The notes under the pieces were generated by a model. It had not been told where the DNA came from and made no database searches. It saw only the letters and a list, made by a program, of their open reading frames with translations. From Bacteroidales bacterium (GTDB lineage: Bacteria; Bacteroidota; Bacteroidia; Bacteroidales; F082), in NCBI GenBank assembly GCA_016290215.1, contig JAEETH010000025.1, positions 1-42,796 on the forward strand: a stretch of DNA of 42,796 nt. Reading direction: 5' to 3'. The number at the start of each line of letters is the position of its first letter. Position 1 is the first letter of the stretch. Below are positions 16,224 through 24,637 of this stretch, piece by piece. A program made the translations under genes and the position numbers.

Positions 16224-17456
16224 TTATTTCACTTTACGGATAGCCAAGCACGCATTATGTCCGCCGAAGCCCAAGGAGTTGGAGATGGCGATGTCCAAAT
16301 CAGCCTTGACAGGCGTGTTGGGCGTGTAGTTGAGGTCACATTCAGGGTCAGGCTCGTCCAGGTTGATGGTCGGGGGAACGATGCCATTGTTTAATGCCAT
16401 GACACTAATAATCAGTTCGATGGCACCCGCAGCACCGAGGGCGTGACCCATTTCAGATTTGGTTGAGCTGATGTGGGCTTTGTAAGCCTCATCGCCCATC
16501 GCAATCTTGATGGCGCGGGTCTCACCACTATCGTTCATCGGGGTACCTGTGCCATGGGCATTGATGTAAATGCTCTCACCTGCCTTGAATTGGGCCTCTT
16601 CGAGGGCTTGTTTGATGGCGAGGCTTTGCGTAGTGCCATCGGGACGCGGAGCCGTGCTGTGATAGGCATCGCAAGAGTTGCCGTAACCACAAAGTTCTGC
16701 ATAGATCTTCGCGCCACGCTTCTTGGCATGTTCGTATTCTTCAAGAAGTACGATGCCCGAGCCTTCGGCGATGACAAATCCAGCGCGATTCTTATTGAAC
16801 GGCAAAGAAGCATGTTTCGGGTCTTCAGCCTTGGTCAAAGCCTTGCAGTTGGCAAAACCACCGATAGAAACGGGGTTGATGCCAGCTTCTGAACCTCCCG
16901 AAATGACAGCGTCGGCATAGCCATGCTTGATGGCACGATAGGCTTCGCCGATACTGTGCGTTCCTGTGGCGCAGGCCGTCACGATAGGCACGCAGGGGCC
17001 TTGTGCGTTGTAGCGGATGGCCACGCTGCCCGAAGCCTGGTTGCCAATCATGGTGGGAATCATCATAGGCGAAATCCAACGCGCACCCTCTTCATAATAG
17101 GTCTTGACGCCCTTCATAATGGTATCGAAGCCACCGATGCCGGAGCCGACATACACACCCAAACGACTGGGGTCCATTTGCATGTCTTCATTGTCTTTCA
17201 TAGCTTGATAGGCAGCGGCCAAAGTGTAAACCGCAAAACGGTCGTTGCGTTTCACGAAAGCCTTGTCAACGCCACAAGCCTCGGGGTTGAAGTCTTTCAA
17301 CTCGGCGGCAATCTTCACGGGGAGGTCGGCGGTATCGAATGATTTGATGAAGTCGATGCCACAATAGCCCTTCATCAGGTTATCCCAAATGGTCGGCAGG
17401 TCGTTGCCAATCGGCGAAACGGCACCCATGCCTGTGATTACTACTCTTCTATTCAT
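16224..17456 (-). CDS. fabF: Beta-ketoacyl-ACP synthase II FabF
   Basis: 410 residues. It condenses malonyl-ACP with acyl-ACP in elongation. The thiolase-fold catalytic triad is complete: C162 in VTACATGTHS, H301 in NAHGTGTPMND and H338 in SEMGHALGAAG. The C-terminal SNSLGFGGHNACLAIRK is typical. The start ATG at 17456 is provided by the last copy of an AATTATGAAT decamer array that fills the 24-base gap from fabH. Out-of-frame ATGs therefore precede the true start at 10-base steps. Codon use looks like its neighbours. Confidence 0.95.
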   Translation of the reverse strand: MNRRVVITGMGAVSPIGNDLPTIWDNLMKGYCGIDFIKSFDTADLPVKIAAELKDFNPEACGVDKAFVKRNDRFAVYTLAAAYQAMKDNEDMQMDPSRLGVYVGSGIGGFDTIMKGVKTYYEEGARWISPMMIPTMIGNQASGSVAIRYNAQGPCVPIVTACATGTHSIGEAYRAIKHGYADAVISGGSEAGINPVSIGGFANCKALTKAEDPKHASLPFNKNRAGFVIAEGSGIVLLEEYEHAKKRGAKIYAELCGYGNSCDAYHSTAPRPDGTTQSLAIKQALEEAQFKAGESIYINAHGTGTPMNDSGETRAIKIAMGDEAYKAHISSTKSEMGHALGAAGAIELIISVMALNNGIVPPTINLDEPDPECDLNYTPNTPVKADLDIAISNSLGFGGHNACLAIRKVK

Positions 17457-17488
17457 AATTCATAATTCATAATTCAAAATTCAAAATT
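17453..17488. repeat. Decamer tandem array spanning the fabH stop and fabF start
   Basis: Plus-strand TTCATAATTC repeated three times and then TTCAAAATTC twice. Read on the minus strand it supplies the last codon and TGA stop of fabH (GAATTTTGA) and the ATG of fabF. The 24-base intergenic gap is entirely repeat. Confidence 0.8.
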
Positions 17489-18434
17489 CCCATTCCCAAA
17501 GGCAGGCAGCTGACACGAAACCTGCGCCAAAGGCACTCATGATAATCTTGTCACCTTCTTTGATCTTGCCCGCCCTGAGCATTTCGTCAAGCATAATCGG
17601 GATGCTGGCCGAGGAGGTGTTGCCGTACTTCTCAATGACGGTCGGATACTTCTCTTCGGGGCCACCAATGATATGGCGGATGCCTTCGATGATACGCTTG
17701 TTGGCCTGATGCAGCATGAACCAAGTGATATCTTCGTGGGTCAAATGGTTGTAGTCCAACACATTCTGGATGTCCTTAGCCGACTCCGTGACGGCAGTCT
17801 TGAATAGTTCCTTGCCTTTCATCACCAAGGGTTGACCTTTCGTATAATGCTGCTCGAAAGGTGTGGTCTCCATGCCACGCTCATAATACAACACATCACG
17901 GTCAGAAATCATGGTGAGTTTCACATCTTTAAAGGCAGTGCCTTCGGTCAGCACCACGGCACCGGCGCCATCGCCAAAGAGCACGCTACAATCACGCTCA
18001 TGCCAGTCGCAGTATTTGGTGGGCTCCTCGGCACATACAATCAAAATATTCTTGGCGTGACCAGCCTTAATCATGCTGTCGGCAAGCATCAACGCGTTGA
18101 CGAAACCAGCGCAAGCCACGTTGATATCGAGGCCGGCACAAGTGACGCCGATACGTTTTTGGATGATGCAACTCAGTCCAGGGGTGACGTGCTGGTTGGC
18201 CACATTAGAGACTAAAAGGAAGTCTATCTGGTCGGGGCGGAGTCCCGAGGCCGTGATGGCCTTGTTGGCCGCATCAACGGCCAAGTCATACAAAGATTCG
18301 GTAGATAAAAGATGACGGGCTTGGATTCCCGTACGGGATGAAATCCACGCATCGCTCGTGTCCAAAAAATTGGCCAAGTCGTTGTTGGTTACCGTTAGGG
18401 CGGGCAGTGCGCTTCCAGTTCCAATAATTTTCAT
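17481..18434 (-). CDS. fabH: Beta-ketoacyl-ACP synthase III FabH
   Basis: 317 residues. It starts fatty-acid synthesis by condensing acyl-CoA with malonyl-ACP. The catalytic triad is complete: C108 in NVACAGFVNA, H242 in MLHQANKR and N272 in YGNTSSASIP. The C-terminal FGAGFVSAACLWEWEF is usual, its last phenylalanine codon lying in the decamer array. It is the promoter-proximal gene of the five-gene fab set, with a -7 box at 18484-18492. The presence of the initiating enzyme, ACP and most of the cycle (no enoyl reductase) suggests the primary type II system rather than a specialised pathway, but an aryl-polyene-like or other secondary role cannot be excluded. Confidence 0.94.
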   Translation of the reverse strand: MKIIGTGSALPALTVTNNDLANFLDTSDAWISSRTGIQARHLLSTESLYDLAVDAANKAITASGLRPDQIDFLLVSNVANQHVTPGLSCIIQKRIGVTCAGLDINVACAGFVNALMLADSMIKAGHAKNILIVCAEEPTKYCDWHERDCSVLFGDGAGAVVLTEGTAFKDVKLTMISDRDVLYYERGMETTPFEQHYTKGQPLVMKGKELFKTAVTESAKDIQNVLDYNHLTHEDITWFMLHQANKRIIEGIRHIIGGPEEKYPTVIEKYGNTSSASIPIMLDEMLRAGKIKEGDKIIMSAFGAGFVSAACLWEWEF

Positions 18435-18483
18435 TTTGTTTCGATTAAAATAAGAACTCGTTTTCGGTTTTGATTAAAACGCT

Positions 18484-18492
18484 GCAAAAGTA
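18484..18492 (-). promoter_or_regulatory. -7 box (TACTTTTGC) of the fab operon
   Basis: Read on the minus strand, TACTTTTGC lies 49 bases before the fabH ATG. No -33 TTTG at standard spacing is seen, so the promoter may need an activator. The divergent AlbA_2 gene's direct repeats start about 45 bases upstream. Confidence 0.55.
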
Positions 18493-18537
18493 CCACTTCG
18501 TACCATGCCAAGTGGAAAATGTGTCCAAAAAGGGATT

Positions 18538-18594
18538 TTTGTGGCGAAATTCGGCCATTTGTGGCGAAATTCGGGATTTTTTGTGGCGAAATTC
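18538..18594. promoter_or_regulatory. Three identical 15-bp direct repeats in a divergent promoter region
   Basis: TTTGTGGCGAAATTC occurs exactly at 18538-18552, 18558-18572 and 18580-18594, spaced 20 and 22 bases, about two helical turns. They sit between the fab promoter and the AlbA_2 promoter, ending 45 bases before the latter's -7 box. The arrangement is that of a multi-site operator; autoregulation by the AlbA_2 protein is the simplest guess. Confidence 0.75.
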
Positions 18595-18639
18595 AGAGTT
18601 TCCAATAAACCTTGTTTCATCGTTCCAGGATTTTTTATG

Positions 18640-18648
18640 TATTTTTGC
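18640..18648 (+). promoter_or_regulatory. -7 box (TATTTTTGC) of the AlbA_2 gene
   Basis: TATTTTTGC is 37 bases before the ATG at 18686. CTTG at 18611-18614 could be a -33 element, but the 25-base spacing is long. Confidence 0.55.
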
Positions 18649-18685
18649 AATGCGGATCGTATCTAAATATGGTTACCACACAAAT

Positions 18686-20341
18686 ATGGCAAAAGAAGAG
18701 ACACTGCAATATGACAGAATAGAAGAATACCGCGAGGGAAACCAACTGGAGGCCAAGTCGGCTCAGGGTGGTATGCCTGATACGTTATGGGATAGCTATT
18801 CGGCTTTCGCTAATACCGATGGTGGCTGCATCCTTTTGGGCGTGAAAGAACGCGAAGACCATTCGCTCTATGTGGTGGGCTTGAAGGATGCCGAGAAGAT
18901 GAAAAGAGACTTCTGGAATGCGGTGAACAACCGACAGAAGATCAGTGTGAACCTGATGACCGAAAGCAGGGTGCATATAGAAAATGTGAATGGCAAGGAC
19001 ATCATCGTGCTTGAGGTGCCTCGTGCAGAAAGGACCTCACGTCCCGTTTATAAAGGCATGGATCCACGTAAAGGCACTTATCGCCGCAACCATGAGGGCG
19101 ACTACCTCTGCTCACTCGAAGAAGTTTCGGCCATGTTTCGCGACGCAGCACTGACCTCGCAAGATGCAAAGGTGCTCAAAGAGATGGATTTGACTGTGTT
19201 TTGTCAGGATACTATTCACGCCTATCGCCAAGTATTCCAGAACATCCATCCCAACCATACATGGAACCGATTGGAAGACGAGGTGTTTCTGCGCCGAATT
19301 GGTGCCACGGCTATGGGCGATGACGGCAACTATCACCCCACCGCGGCTGGATTGCTGATATTTGGCTATGAATACGAAATCGTGAGAGAGTTCCCACAAT
19401 ATTTCCTCGACTATCAGGAGAACCGCCAGATGGCATCAACACGTTGGACTGACCGTATCGTGTCAACATCTGGAGACTGGAGCGGCAACGTGTTTGATTT
19501 TATGTACAAAGTGGTGCCAAAACTAACGGCCGATTTGAAAGTGCCTTTCGTGCTAAGAGGCATGCAGCGGGTTGACGACCCCCCTGTGCACAAAATTTTG
19601 AGAGAAGCTATCACCAACGCTTGTGTTCATGCTGATTTCTATGGACGCAGGGGGTTGGTAATCAACAAAAACCATGAGGGCTATGTTTTTGCCAACCCTG
19701 GGAACATGCGCGTGGCCAAGAAAGAGGCCATTGAGGGTGGCATGTCTGACCCGAGAAATGGCGTGATGCTGAAAATCTTCTCCTTGATCAATTATGGTGA
19801 GCGTGCGGGAAGTGGAGTGAACAGCATCTTCAACGTTTGGAACCACGTCTATCACACACCTGCGGAAATCTACGAAGAAGTGGGGGTCGACCGCGTAATT
19901 GTTTCTTTGCCAAATGGCGGACATGAGCAGGACATGAAGGCGATGTTAGAACTATATGACCATCCTGAAGAACTGACATTCCCGAATACCGAAATGTCCG
20001 ATAAATTGTCCGAAAACGTACAAAATGTCGACAAATTGGCGATAAAACAGATAATTGGCGACAAACTGGCGATAATACAACAAAAAGAGCCTGAAACTGG
20101 CGATAAAATTACAATAACGCCAAAAACCAACGATAATTTACCGAAAAAAGATGTAATTGTCGATAAACTCGCTGATATCATTGTGTTTTTGAGCAGCAAT
20201 ATAGAATCCAATTCTACGGTTATCAGTCAGTTGATAGGAAAAAGCAAATCAACCACAAAGAATTACTTGACCCTATTGGTAAGACTTGGACTGATTGAAG
20301 CCCATGGCGGCAATAAGAACAGGACATATATTATTAAGTAG
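18686..20341 (+). CDS. AlbA_2-domain, GHKL-like ATP-binding regulator
   Basis: 551 residues from the ATG at 18686 (MAKEETLQYDRIEEY). The frame is open back to 18470, but that stretch covers the promoter and the three direct repeats. The N-terminal AlbA_2/Schlafen-type domain has EYREGNQLEAKSAQG, FANTDGGCILLGVKE and RKGTYRRNHEGDY. A GHKL-like HATPase_c_4 domain follows: LREAITNACVHADFYGR, then VFANPGNMRV and GERAGSGVNSIF. A low-complexity DKLA-rich linker (about 430-490) leads to a winged helix with a STTKNYLTLLVRLGLIE recognition segment. Such proteins are often annotated as RecG-like or transcriptional regulators; the target is unknown. The stop codon (TAG, 20339-20341) is supplied by the terminal repeat of a MITE-like element. 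Confidence 0.85.
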   Translation: MAKEETLQYDRIEEYREGNQLEAKSAQGGMPDTLWDSYSAFANTDGGCILLGVKEREDHSLYVVGLKDAEKMKRDFWNAVNNRQKISVNLMTESRVHIENVNGKDIIVLEVPRAERTSRPVYKGMDPRKGTYRRNHEGDYLCSLEEVSAMFRDAALTSQDAKVLKEMDLTVFCQDTIHAYRQVFQNIHPNHTWNRLEDEVFLRRIGATAMGDDGNYHPTAAGLLIFGYEYEIVREFPQYFLDYQENRQMASTRWTDRIVSTSGDWSGNVFDFMYKVVPKLTADLKVPFVLRGMQRVDDPPVHKILREAITNACVHADFYGRRGLVINKNHEGYVFANPGNMRVAKKEAIEGGMSDPRNGVMLKIFSLINYGERAGSGVNSIFNVWNHVYHTPAEIYEEVGVDRVIVSLPNGGHEQDMKAMLELYDHPEELTFPNTEMSDKLSENVQNVDKLAIKQIIGDKLAIIQQKEPETGDKITITPKTNDNLPKKDVIVDKLADIIVFLSSNIESNSTVISQLIGKSKSTTKNYLTLLVRLGLIEAHGGNKNRTYIIK

Positions 20342-20515
20342 ATGAGCAGAATTAGTTTACCTATAGGGACGATGACTTGTGACTATGACAATGACCACCT
20401 CAACCAAGAGCTGAAATTTCAGCATTTCTGTGAAAGCGGTCATAGTCATTGTCAATGGTCATAGTCAATAAGTCCAGCGTCAAAAAGGTGTAGTTTAATT
20501 TTGAACAGTTACTTA
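20335..20515. mobile_element. MITE-like element with 26-bp imperfect terminal inverted repeats (copy 1)
   Basis: The left end 20335-20360 (TAAGTAGATGAGCAG..., ending TTTAC) and right end 20490-20515 (GTAGTTTAATTTTG..., ending GTTACTTA) are imperfect inverted repeats of the pattern TAAGTAnnTGnnCAnAATTA. The core is a TGACTATGAC-family hairpin. A second element at 25279-25441 has the same ends but an unrelated core. It carries no gene. TA at both tips would suit an IS630/mariner-type target duplication (inference). Confidence 0.6.
20368..20466. repeat. Hairpin repeat, TGACTATGAC family (copy 2)
   Basis: GACGATGACTTGTGACTATG... on the left pairs with ...GTCATTGTCAATGGTCATAGTC on the right. The centre carries AAGAGCTGAAATTTCAGC, itself a small palindrome. 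It forms the core of the MITE-like element and lies between convergent genes, so it may also terminate transcription. Confidence 0.75.
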
Positions 20516-20603
20516 AGAAAAAAATGTGGAGATGATGAGATAACCCATTCATCTCCACTGATGAAATAGCTGAAAGATGTGGCCTTGATCGCAAGGGAGC
20601 CAC

Positions 20604-23051
20604 TTACATCCCGCCCATGCCCTGAGGTGCGCTGCCTGATTCACCCTCGCCTTGGCGAGCCATCTGCTCCAGTTCCATCTTGCCGAAACGGAAGGTCACG
20701 CCAACGGAGACACTGCGGCTGTTGTACTTGTAATTGGAATTGGACTGCACATACGGGCTGTAGTTGGATTGTCCGAAGCTGTTCCAATTGAAAATGTCGT
20801 TAGCGTTGACATAAACGGACAGTTTGCGGTCGAAGAAGTCGGCACGCAAACCAGCGTTGATGCCGTAGCGTGCATGGCTCTCGCTGAACAAGGTTTGCGT
20901 CGGAGAGCTGTAATAACCCGATGCCGTCACCTCTAATTTGTTCCACAACTTTGCCCACAGATTCAGGCGGAAACTGTACGACCATTTGTTGAACTCATAC
21001 GGCTGACCGTTGTATTCAGTAAAGATATAAGAATTGTATAGATTGGCATAAAAGCGAAGGTTGAAGAAGCCGCTCGGACGGTACATCATGTTGTACTCCA
21101 AGCCGGTGGTGTGGCTCTTGCCCACATTGACAGGATAGGAATATTTCACCACGCGGTCGTAAAGCCAATGATATTCAGACAACTGAATAGTATTGACTTC
21201 ATTGGTCTTACCACGATAATAGGCCGACAGACCAATGGAGCCAAATTTGTCCCAATATTTGGTCCAGCCCGCCTCAACGGAATGGGTATAGATGCGCTCC
21301 AAGTCAGGGTTGCCCGTGCTGTAGTTGTCCATGTGATACAAGGGGAACTTGCTCAACTGCTCTGCACTGGGCGAAGCGATGCGCATCGTATAACTCAACT
21401 TGAAGTTGTGCATCGACTTGGTGCGGTACGACAGATGCAACGACGGTCTGACACTGAAGAAATGCTTCGTGAAATCATAATTGGTGGTGTCATTGGGGAA
21501 AGTATAGGGATATTTGCCACTGACCAGCTCGCTGACAAAACGGACGCCTGGCTTCACGGTAAACCCACCAAACTTATGTTGCAAAGTAAAGAAAGCCTCG
21601 TTGTTCAAATCAGTGAAGTTGGCTTTGTAGGAGCGGTAAACATCGTTCACCCAGCCTGCGCCCACTAATGAGTCTGTTTTCAAATATTGACGCTCAGGGT
21701 CGTAGCCCACAGTGTAACCCACTGAGATTTCTCCGTTTTCGGAATATGGGCGATTGTAGACAATTTCACCTTCTGCACCTATGGAGCTATAGCTATTTTC
21801 CTGACGAAACGAATGGGTGTACGCTATAGGATCAATGAACCGTCGGTCTATATCACCGCCGTTGCCACTGCCCCAGCCCATGCCGTTGACGCTGACCGAA
21901 AGGTTGTGGCCTTTGTTGTCGAACTTGTGCATGTAATACAGGCCTCCGTTGGCAAAGAAGTTCCGGTCGTAGGCACTAGAACTCTCGGCATAGTCAGTCA
22001 GCAGGGGATCAGGCAGGAATTCCTCTCGTTTTGTCTCAGTGTAGCCGTTGCTCCTACCCCAACTCGGCCAGCAACTGAACCAAAAATTCAGGCTGTTGGC
22101 CGTATCTATCTCATAATCGAGGCTGAAAAATCCGCCCGCGTTGTATCCTGGGTTATTGTATTTCGACGAGTCGATCTCGTGGCTGGCCAACACACCTTCA
22201 TCTGTGAATAAGGATTGATCCACAGAATAACGGCCTTTCCAAACGGAGTAGCCACCGTTGACGTAAGCGTTCACCGTCAGTTTTTCGTTCGACCACACAT
22301 AGGAAGCCCACGGGCCGACGTAAGGGCTCGTCGAGGCATTCACGCCAAAGCTGAAGAACTCATTTTTCTGGATTTTGGCGTTGGTCACGATGTTGATGAT
22401 GCCGTCGGCCTTGGAGCCGTAGCGGGCCGAGGGGTTGGTGATGACCTCCACACGGTCGAGGCTGTTGGCGGGCAGCGTCTGGATGTAGGTCTTGAGGTTC
22501 TCTGCGGTCATGTGCGAAGGCTTGTCGTTGATCCACACCTCCACGCTTGAAGTGCCGCGCAGGCTGATGTTGCCTTCCACGTCGACCTCTACGCCAGGCG
22601 CGTTTTGCAAGGCATCCGACAGCGTTCCCGTCTGAATGCTCGGGTCTTCGGCCACGTTATACATGGTCTTCTCCCCTTCCACGGCAAACATAGGCCGTTT
22701 TTCGGTGATGGTCACCTCACTGAGCTTGGTGGAGCCTTCTTTGAGTTTCAGTTGACCGAGGTCTTGGCTACCCTTGACGGTCAGTTCCTGCTCAAAGGTT
22801 TGAAAACCGATGGCCGAAACGGTCAATCGATAGTCGCCGTTGGGAGCCACAAGTTCAAAACGGCCCTTATCGTCTGAGGCCGTGCCGCTCACAAAGACGC
22901 TGTCGGCCTGACGGAACAGACCCACATTAACGAAGGGAATCGCCTTGTTGTTGGCTTCCTCGACGATGGTTCCCGTAACTTTGCTTTGGGCAAACGCTGT
23001 TGACGAAATGCACATCAAAGCGATAATGAACGATAATACAAGTTTTTTCAT
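20604..23051 (-). CDS. TonB-dependent receptor-like outer-membrane protein
   Basis: 815 residues. A signal peptide (MKKLVLSFIIALMCIS to AFAQ) is followed by a carboxypeptidase-regulatory-like Ig-fold domain (about 23-110, KVTGTIVEEANNKAIPFVNV). A TonB plug comes next (about 120-225), including LSDALQNAPGVEVDVEGNIS, VEVWINDKPS and VEVITNPSARYGSKADGIIN. A C-terminal beta-barrel of the Outer membrane protein beta-barrel family has alternating aromatic strands up to YNSRSVSVGVTFRFGKME. The extreme C-terminus is a Gly/Met-rich tail (QGMGGM). No SusD-like gene is adjacent, so this is not a classical polysaccharide-utilisation pair; the ligand is unknown. The promoter at 23151-23181 is nearly a copy of that of the efflux operon. 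Confidence 0.9.
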   Translation of the reverse strand: MKKLVLSFIIALMCISSTAFAQSKVTGTIVEEANNKAIPFVNVGLFRQADSVFVSGTASDDKGRFELVAPNGDYRLTVSAIGFQTFEQELTVKGSQDLGQLKLKEGSTKLSEVTITEKRPMFAVEGEKTMYNVAEDPSIQTGTLSDALQNAPGVEVDVEGNISLRGTSSVEVWINDKPSHMTAENLKTYIQTLPANSLDRVEVITNPSARYGSKADGIINIVTNAKIQKNEFFSFGVNASTSPYVGPWASYVWSNEKLTVNAYVNGGYSVWKGRYSVDQSLFTDEGVLASHEIDSSKYNNPGYNAGGFFSLDYEIDTANSLNFWFSCWPSWGRSNGYTETKREEFLPDPLLTDYAESSSAYDRNFFANGGLYYMHKFDNKGHNLSVSVNGMGWGSGNGGDIDRRFIDPIAYTHSFRQENSYSSIGAEGEIVYNRPYSENGEISVGYTVGYDPERQYLKTDSLVGAGWVNDVYRSYKANFTDLNNEAFFTLQHKFGGFTVKPGVRFVSELVSGKYPYTFPNDTTNYDFTKHFFSVRPSLHLSYRTKSMHNFKLSYTMRIASPSAEQLSKFPLYHMDNYSTGNPDLERIYTHSVEAGWTKYWDKFGSIGLSAYYRGKTNEVNTIQLSEYHWLYDRVVKYSYPVNVGKSHTTGLEYNMMYRPSGFFNLRFYANLYNSYIFTEYNGQPYEFNKWSYSFRLNLWAKLWNKLEVTASGYYSSPTQTLFSESHARYGINAGLRADFFDRKLSVYVNANDIFNWNSFGQSNYSPYVQSNSNYKYNSRSVSVGVTFRFGKMELEQMARQGEGESGSAPQGMGGM

Positions 23052-23150
23052 AGCTGAACTGTTTTACAAGGTATTAACTGATTAATTTTGCTTTTCGTAT
23101 GAATAGAAACAATTATTATTACTTTTAGTGTATTAGTAAACTATCACACT

Positions 23151-23181
23151 GCAAAAGTACGGTTTTTTTTGATACTGTCAA
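23151..23181 (-). promoter_or_regulatory. Promoter of the TonB-receptor gene (TTG-N19-TACTTTTGC)
   Basis: On the minus strand TTG (23181-23179), 19 bases, then TACTTTTGC (23159-23151). The surrounding ~60 bases (TTAGTGTATTAGT ... ACACTGCAAA, GATA..GTCAAGAAAAAAGT on the plus strand) closely match 31930-31992, the promoter of the efflux operon, with identical spacing. The leader to the ATG at 23051 is about 95 nt. Confidence 0.7.
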
Positions 23182-23218
23182 GAAAAAAGTGTTTTTTTTG
23201 TTTTTTTCGACAGGTACA

Positions 23219-23305
23219 TCATTGCGAGCGAAGCGAAGCGAAGCAATCCAGGCATGAAGCAAACTTGTTCTATGGATTGCTTCGTCGTTCCTCCTCGCAA
23301 TGACG
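23219..23305. repeat. ATTGCGAG...CGCAATGACG hairpin repeat
   Basis: CATTGCGAGCGAAGCGAAG... to AGCAATCCA pairs with TGGATTGCTTCGTCG... to CTCGCAATGACG. This resembles a word family found in intergenic hairpins of many bacterial genomes. Partial copies are at 28101-28140 and, inverted, 39700-39718. It lies 15 bases downstream of the SecD-head-like gene and may be its terminator. Confidence 0.75.
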
Positions 23306-23320
23306 CGAAGCGACACCGTA

Positions 23321-24625
23321 TCATTGTCGAATCAATTGTTCACAAAACGCCTCCAATTCCTCCTTCGACGACCATTCTCTCATGATGAAGAAACAGCCAT
23401 TCTCAAGGTTACTCATGATTTTCCATTCCTGAACTACCACGCCATCGATGGAAACGGCACCTCTTTTTCCGGTGAGGTGCTTGGTAAATTCAAGCCAAAG
23501 TTGGCCTGCTTCAGGAGTCAGCCACACAATCATCGGAACGGAGCCGTTGCTTGGGTATTTGGGAGGTTTGGTTACATCCACCCTTTGCACTATCGGCTTG
23601 CCTTTCAAAGCCATCGAACTGATCGCCGGACCTTCCTGGGAGTTCTTTTTCAGCAAATATAGTTGCACTCCCTTGGGATTGTTTTCGTCTTGTCTCCGGC
23701 TATGCATCGCCTCATCGCCAATTTCCATTTTTTCCTCCTGCCGTGCTTCCATCAGAATATATGAATCATTATTTAAGATTTGCCGCAATTCCGGGACATC
23801 CTTTTCGGGGACGACCGTATCGGCAAAGACTTCCCAGATTGCCAGTTTCCCTTCCGTCAAATGGTCATCTGCAGCCCGTACATATTCCACGGTTTGCCAC
23901 ATTGGCGGCAGTTTCAGGTAGGTTCCGACAATCGTGTAAGCCCAAATGTCGAGACCAACGAATGCGACAATCATAGCGATGCAGAACCACTGCTGTTTCT
24001 TATTGAAACCTGTTTCCTTATTTGTTGTTGTCTCAAAAGCCTCAATCTGGCGGATAATCTCGTCGCAAGGCCTTGTTTTATAGCGAATTTCGGCGATTCC
24101 CAAACTCACTATTGCCACAAGCGCAAGACAAAACACAATGATGAAGGCCCCAAAGTTTGGCAGATAACCGTTACTTCCGATTTCCGATATTAGCCAGCCA
24201 ACAATAAAGATGGTGACCGAGACAGCGTATGATACCACAAAAATGGCATAAAGTTTCTTGAAAGAACGCGCATGATTGGAAAGCGTTAACAAGTCGTTGT
24301 TTTCCAACGTCTTGAAGCGAACCATTTTCGTCATCCATAACTCTGCGACAAAACAAATCACGCAGAAAGCTACCCAAAACAGCCTCAATGAGAGGTTGTT
24401 GCCAAATAGCCATTTGATAGTCAACAGGCCGACAATGACCATCAAAGGATAAACCATGAATTGAATGGTTTGATACCGTTTGTAAAAATCAGTGCTGCGT
24501 TTGATAGACGATTTCATCAACCTGTCGTTGATGATTTCCTGTTGGTCGAACTGCTGTTTCAACGTTTCATATTGAGTTTTCAGTTGGTCGAGTTCGGAGA
24601 TGTTATTGTTATCGTTGTTTTCCAT
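23321..24625 (-). CDS. Membrane protein with SecD-head-like C-terminal domain, partner of ECF sigma
   Basis: 434 residues. It begins with an acidic coiled-coil-prone segment (ISELDQLKTQYETLKQQFDQ), then has four hydrophobic segments at about 55-100 and 125-175 and a fifth at about 210-230. The C-terminal ~190 residues are presumably extracytoplasmic. Near 350-430 the sequence LTPEAGQLWLEFTKHLTGKR followed by GAVSIDGVVVQEWKI resembles the SecD/SecDF P1-head motif (GA..F...T....G..LAI.LDG.V...P.I). The gene starts 12 bases after the ECF sigma factor stop, the usual position of an anti-sigma factor, but no zinc-binding anti-sigma motif or FecR domain is visible. I infer a membrane regulator or sensor of that sigma factor. 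Confidence 0.65.
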   Translation of the reverse strand: MENNDNNNISELDQLKTQYETLKQQFDQQEIINDRLMKSSIKRSTDFYKRYQTIQFMVYPLMVIVGLLTIKWLFGNNLSLRLFWVAFCVICFVAELWMTKMVRFKTLENNDLLTLSNHARSFKKLYAIFVVSYAVSVTIFIVGWLISEIGSNGYLPNFGAFIIVFCLALVAIVSLGIAEIRYKTRPCDEIIRQIEAFETTTNKETGFNKKQQWFCIAMIVAFVGLDIWAYTIVGTYLKLPPMWQTVEYVRAADDHLTEGKLAIWEVFADTVVPEKDVPELRQILNNDSYILMEARQEEKMEIGDEAMHSRRQDENNPKGVQLYLLKKNSQEGPAISSMALKGKPIVQRVDVTKPPKYPSNGSVPMIVWLTPEAGQLWLEFTKHLTGKRGAVSIDGVVVQEWKIMSNLENGCFFIMREWSSKEELEAFCEQLIRQ

Positions 24626-24637
24626 GATGATTCCCTT

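Noticed and set aside
18470-18685. Earlier start for the AlbA_2 gene
   Set aside because: The extension covers the promoter -7 box and the three direct repeats, and encodes repeated FLWRNS words derived from them.
23219-23305. Structured RNA gene or tRNA at the GC-rich hairpin
   Set aside because: It is a simple imperfect inverted repeat with partial copies elsewhere and no cloverleaf or conserved RNA features.
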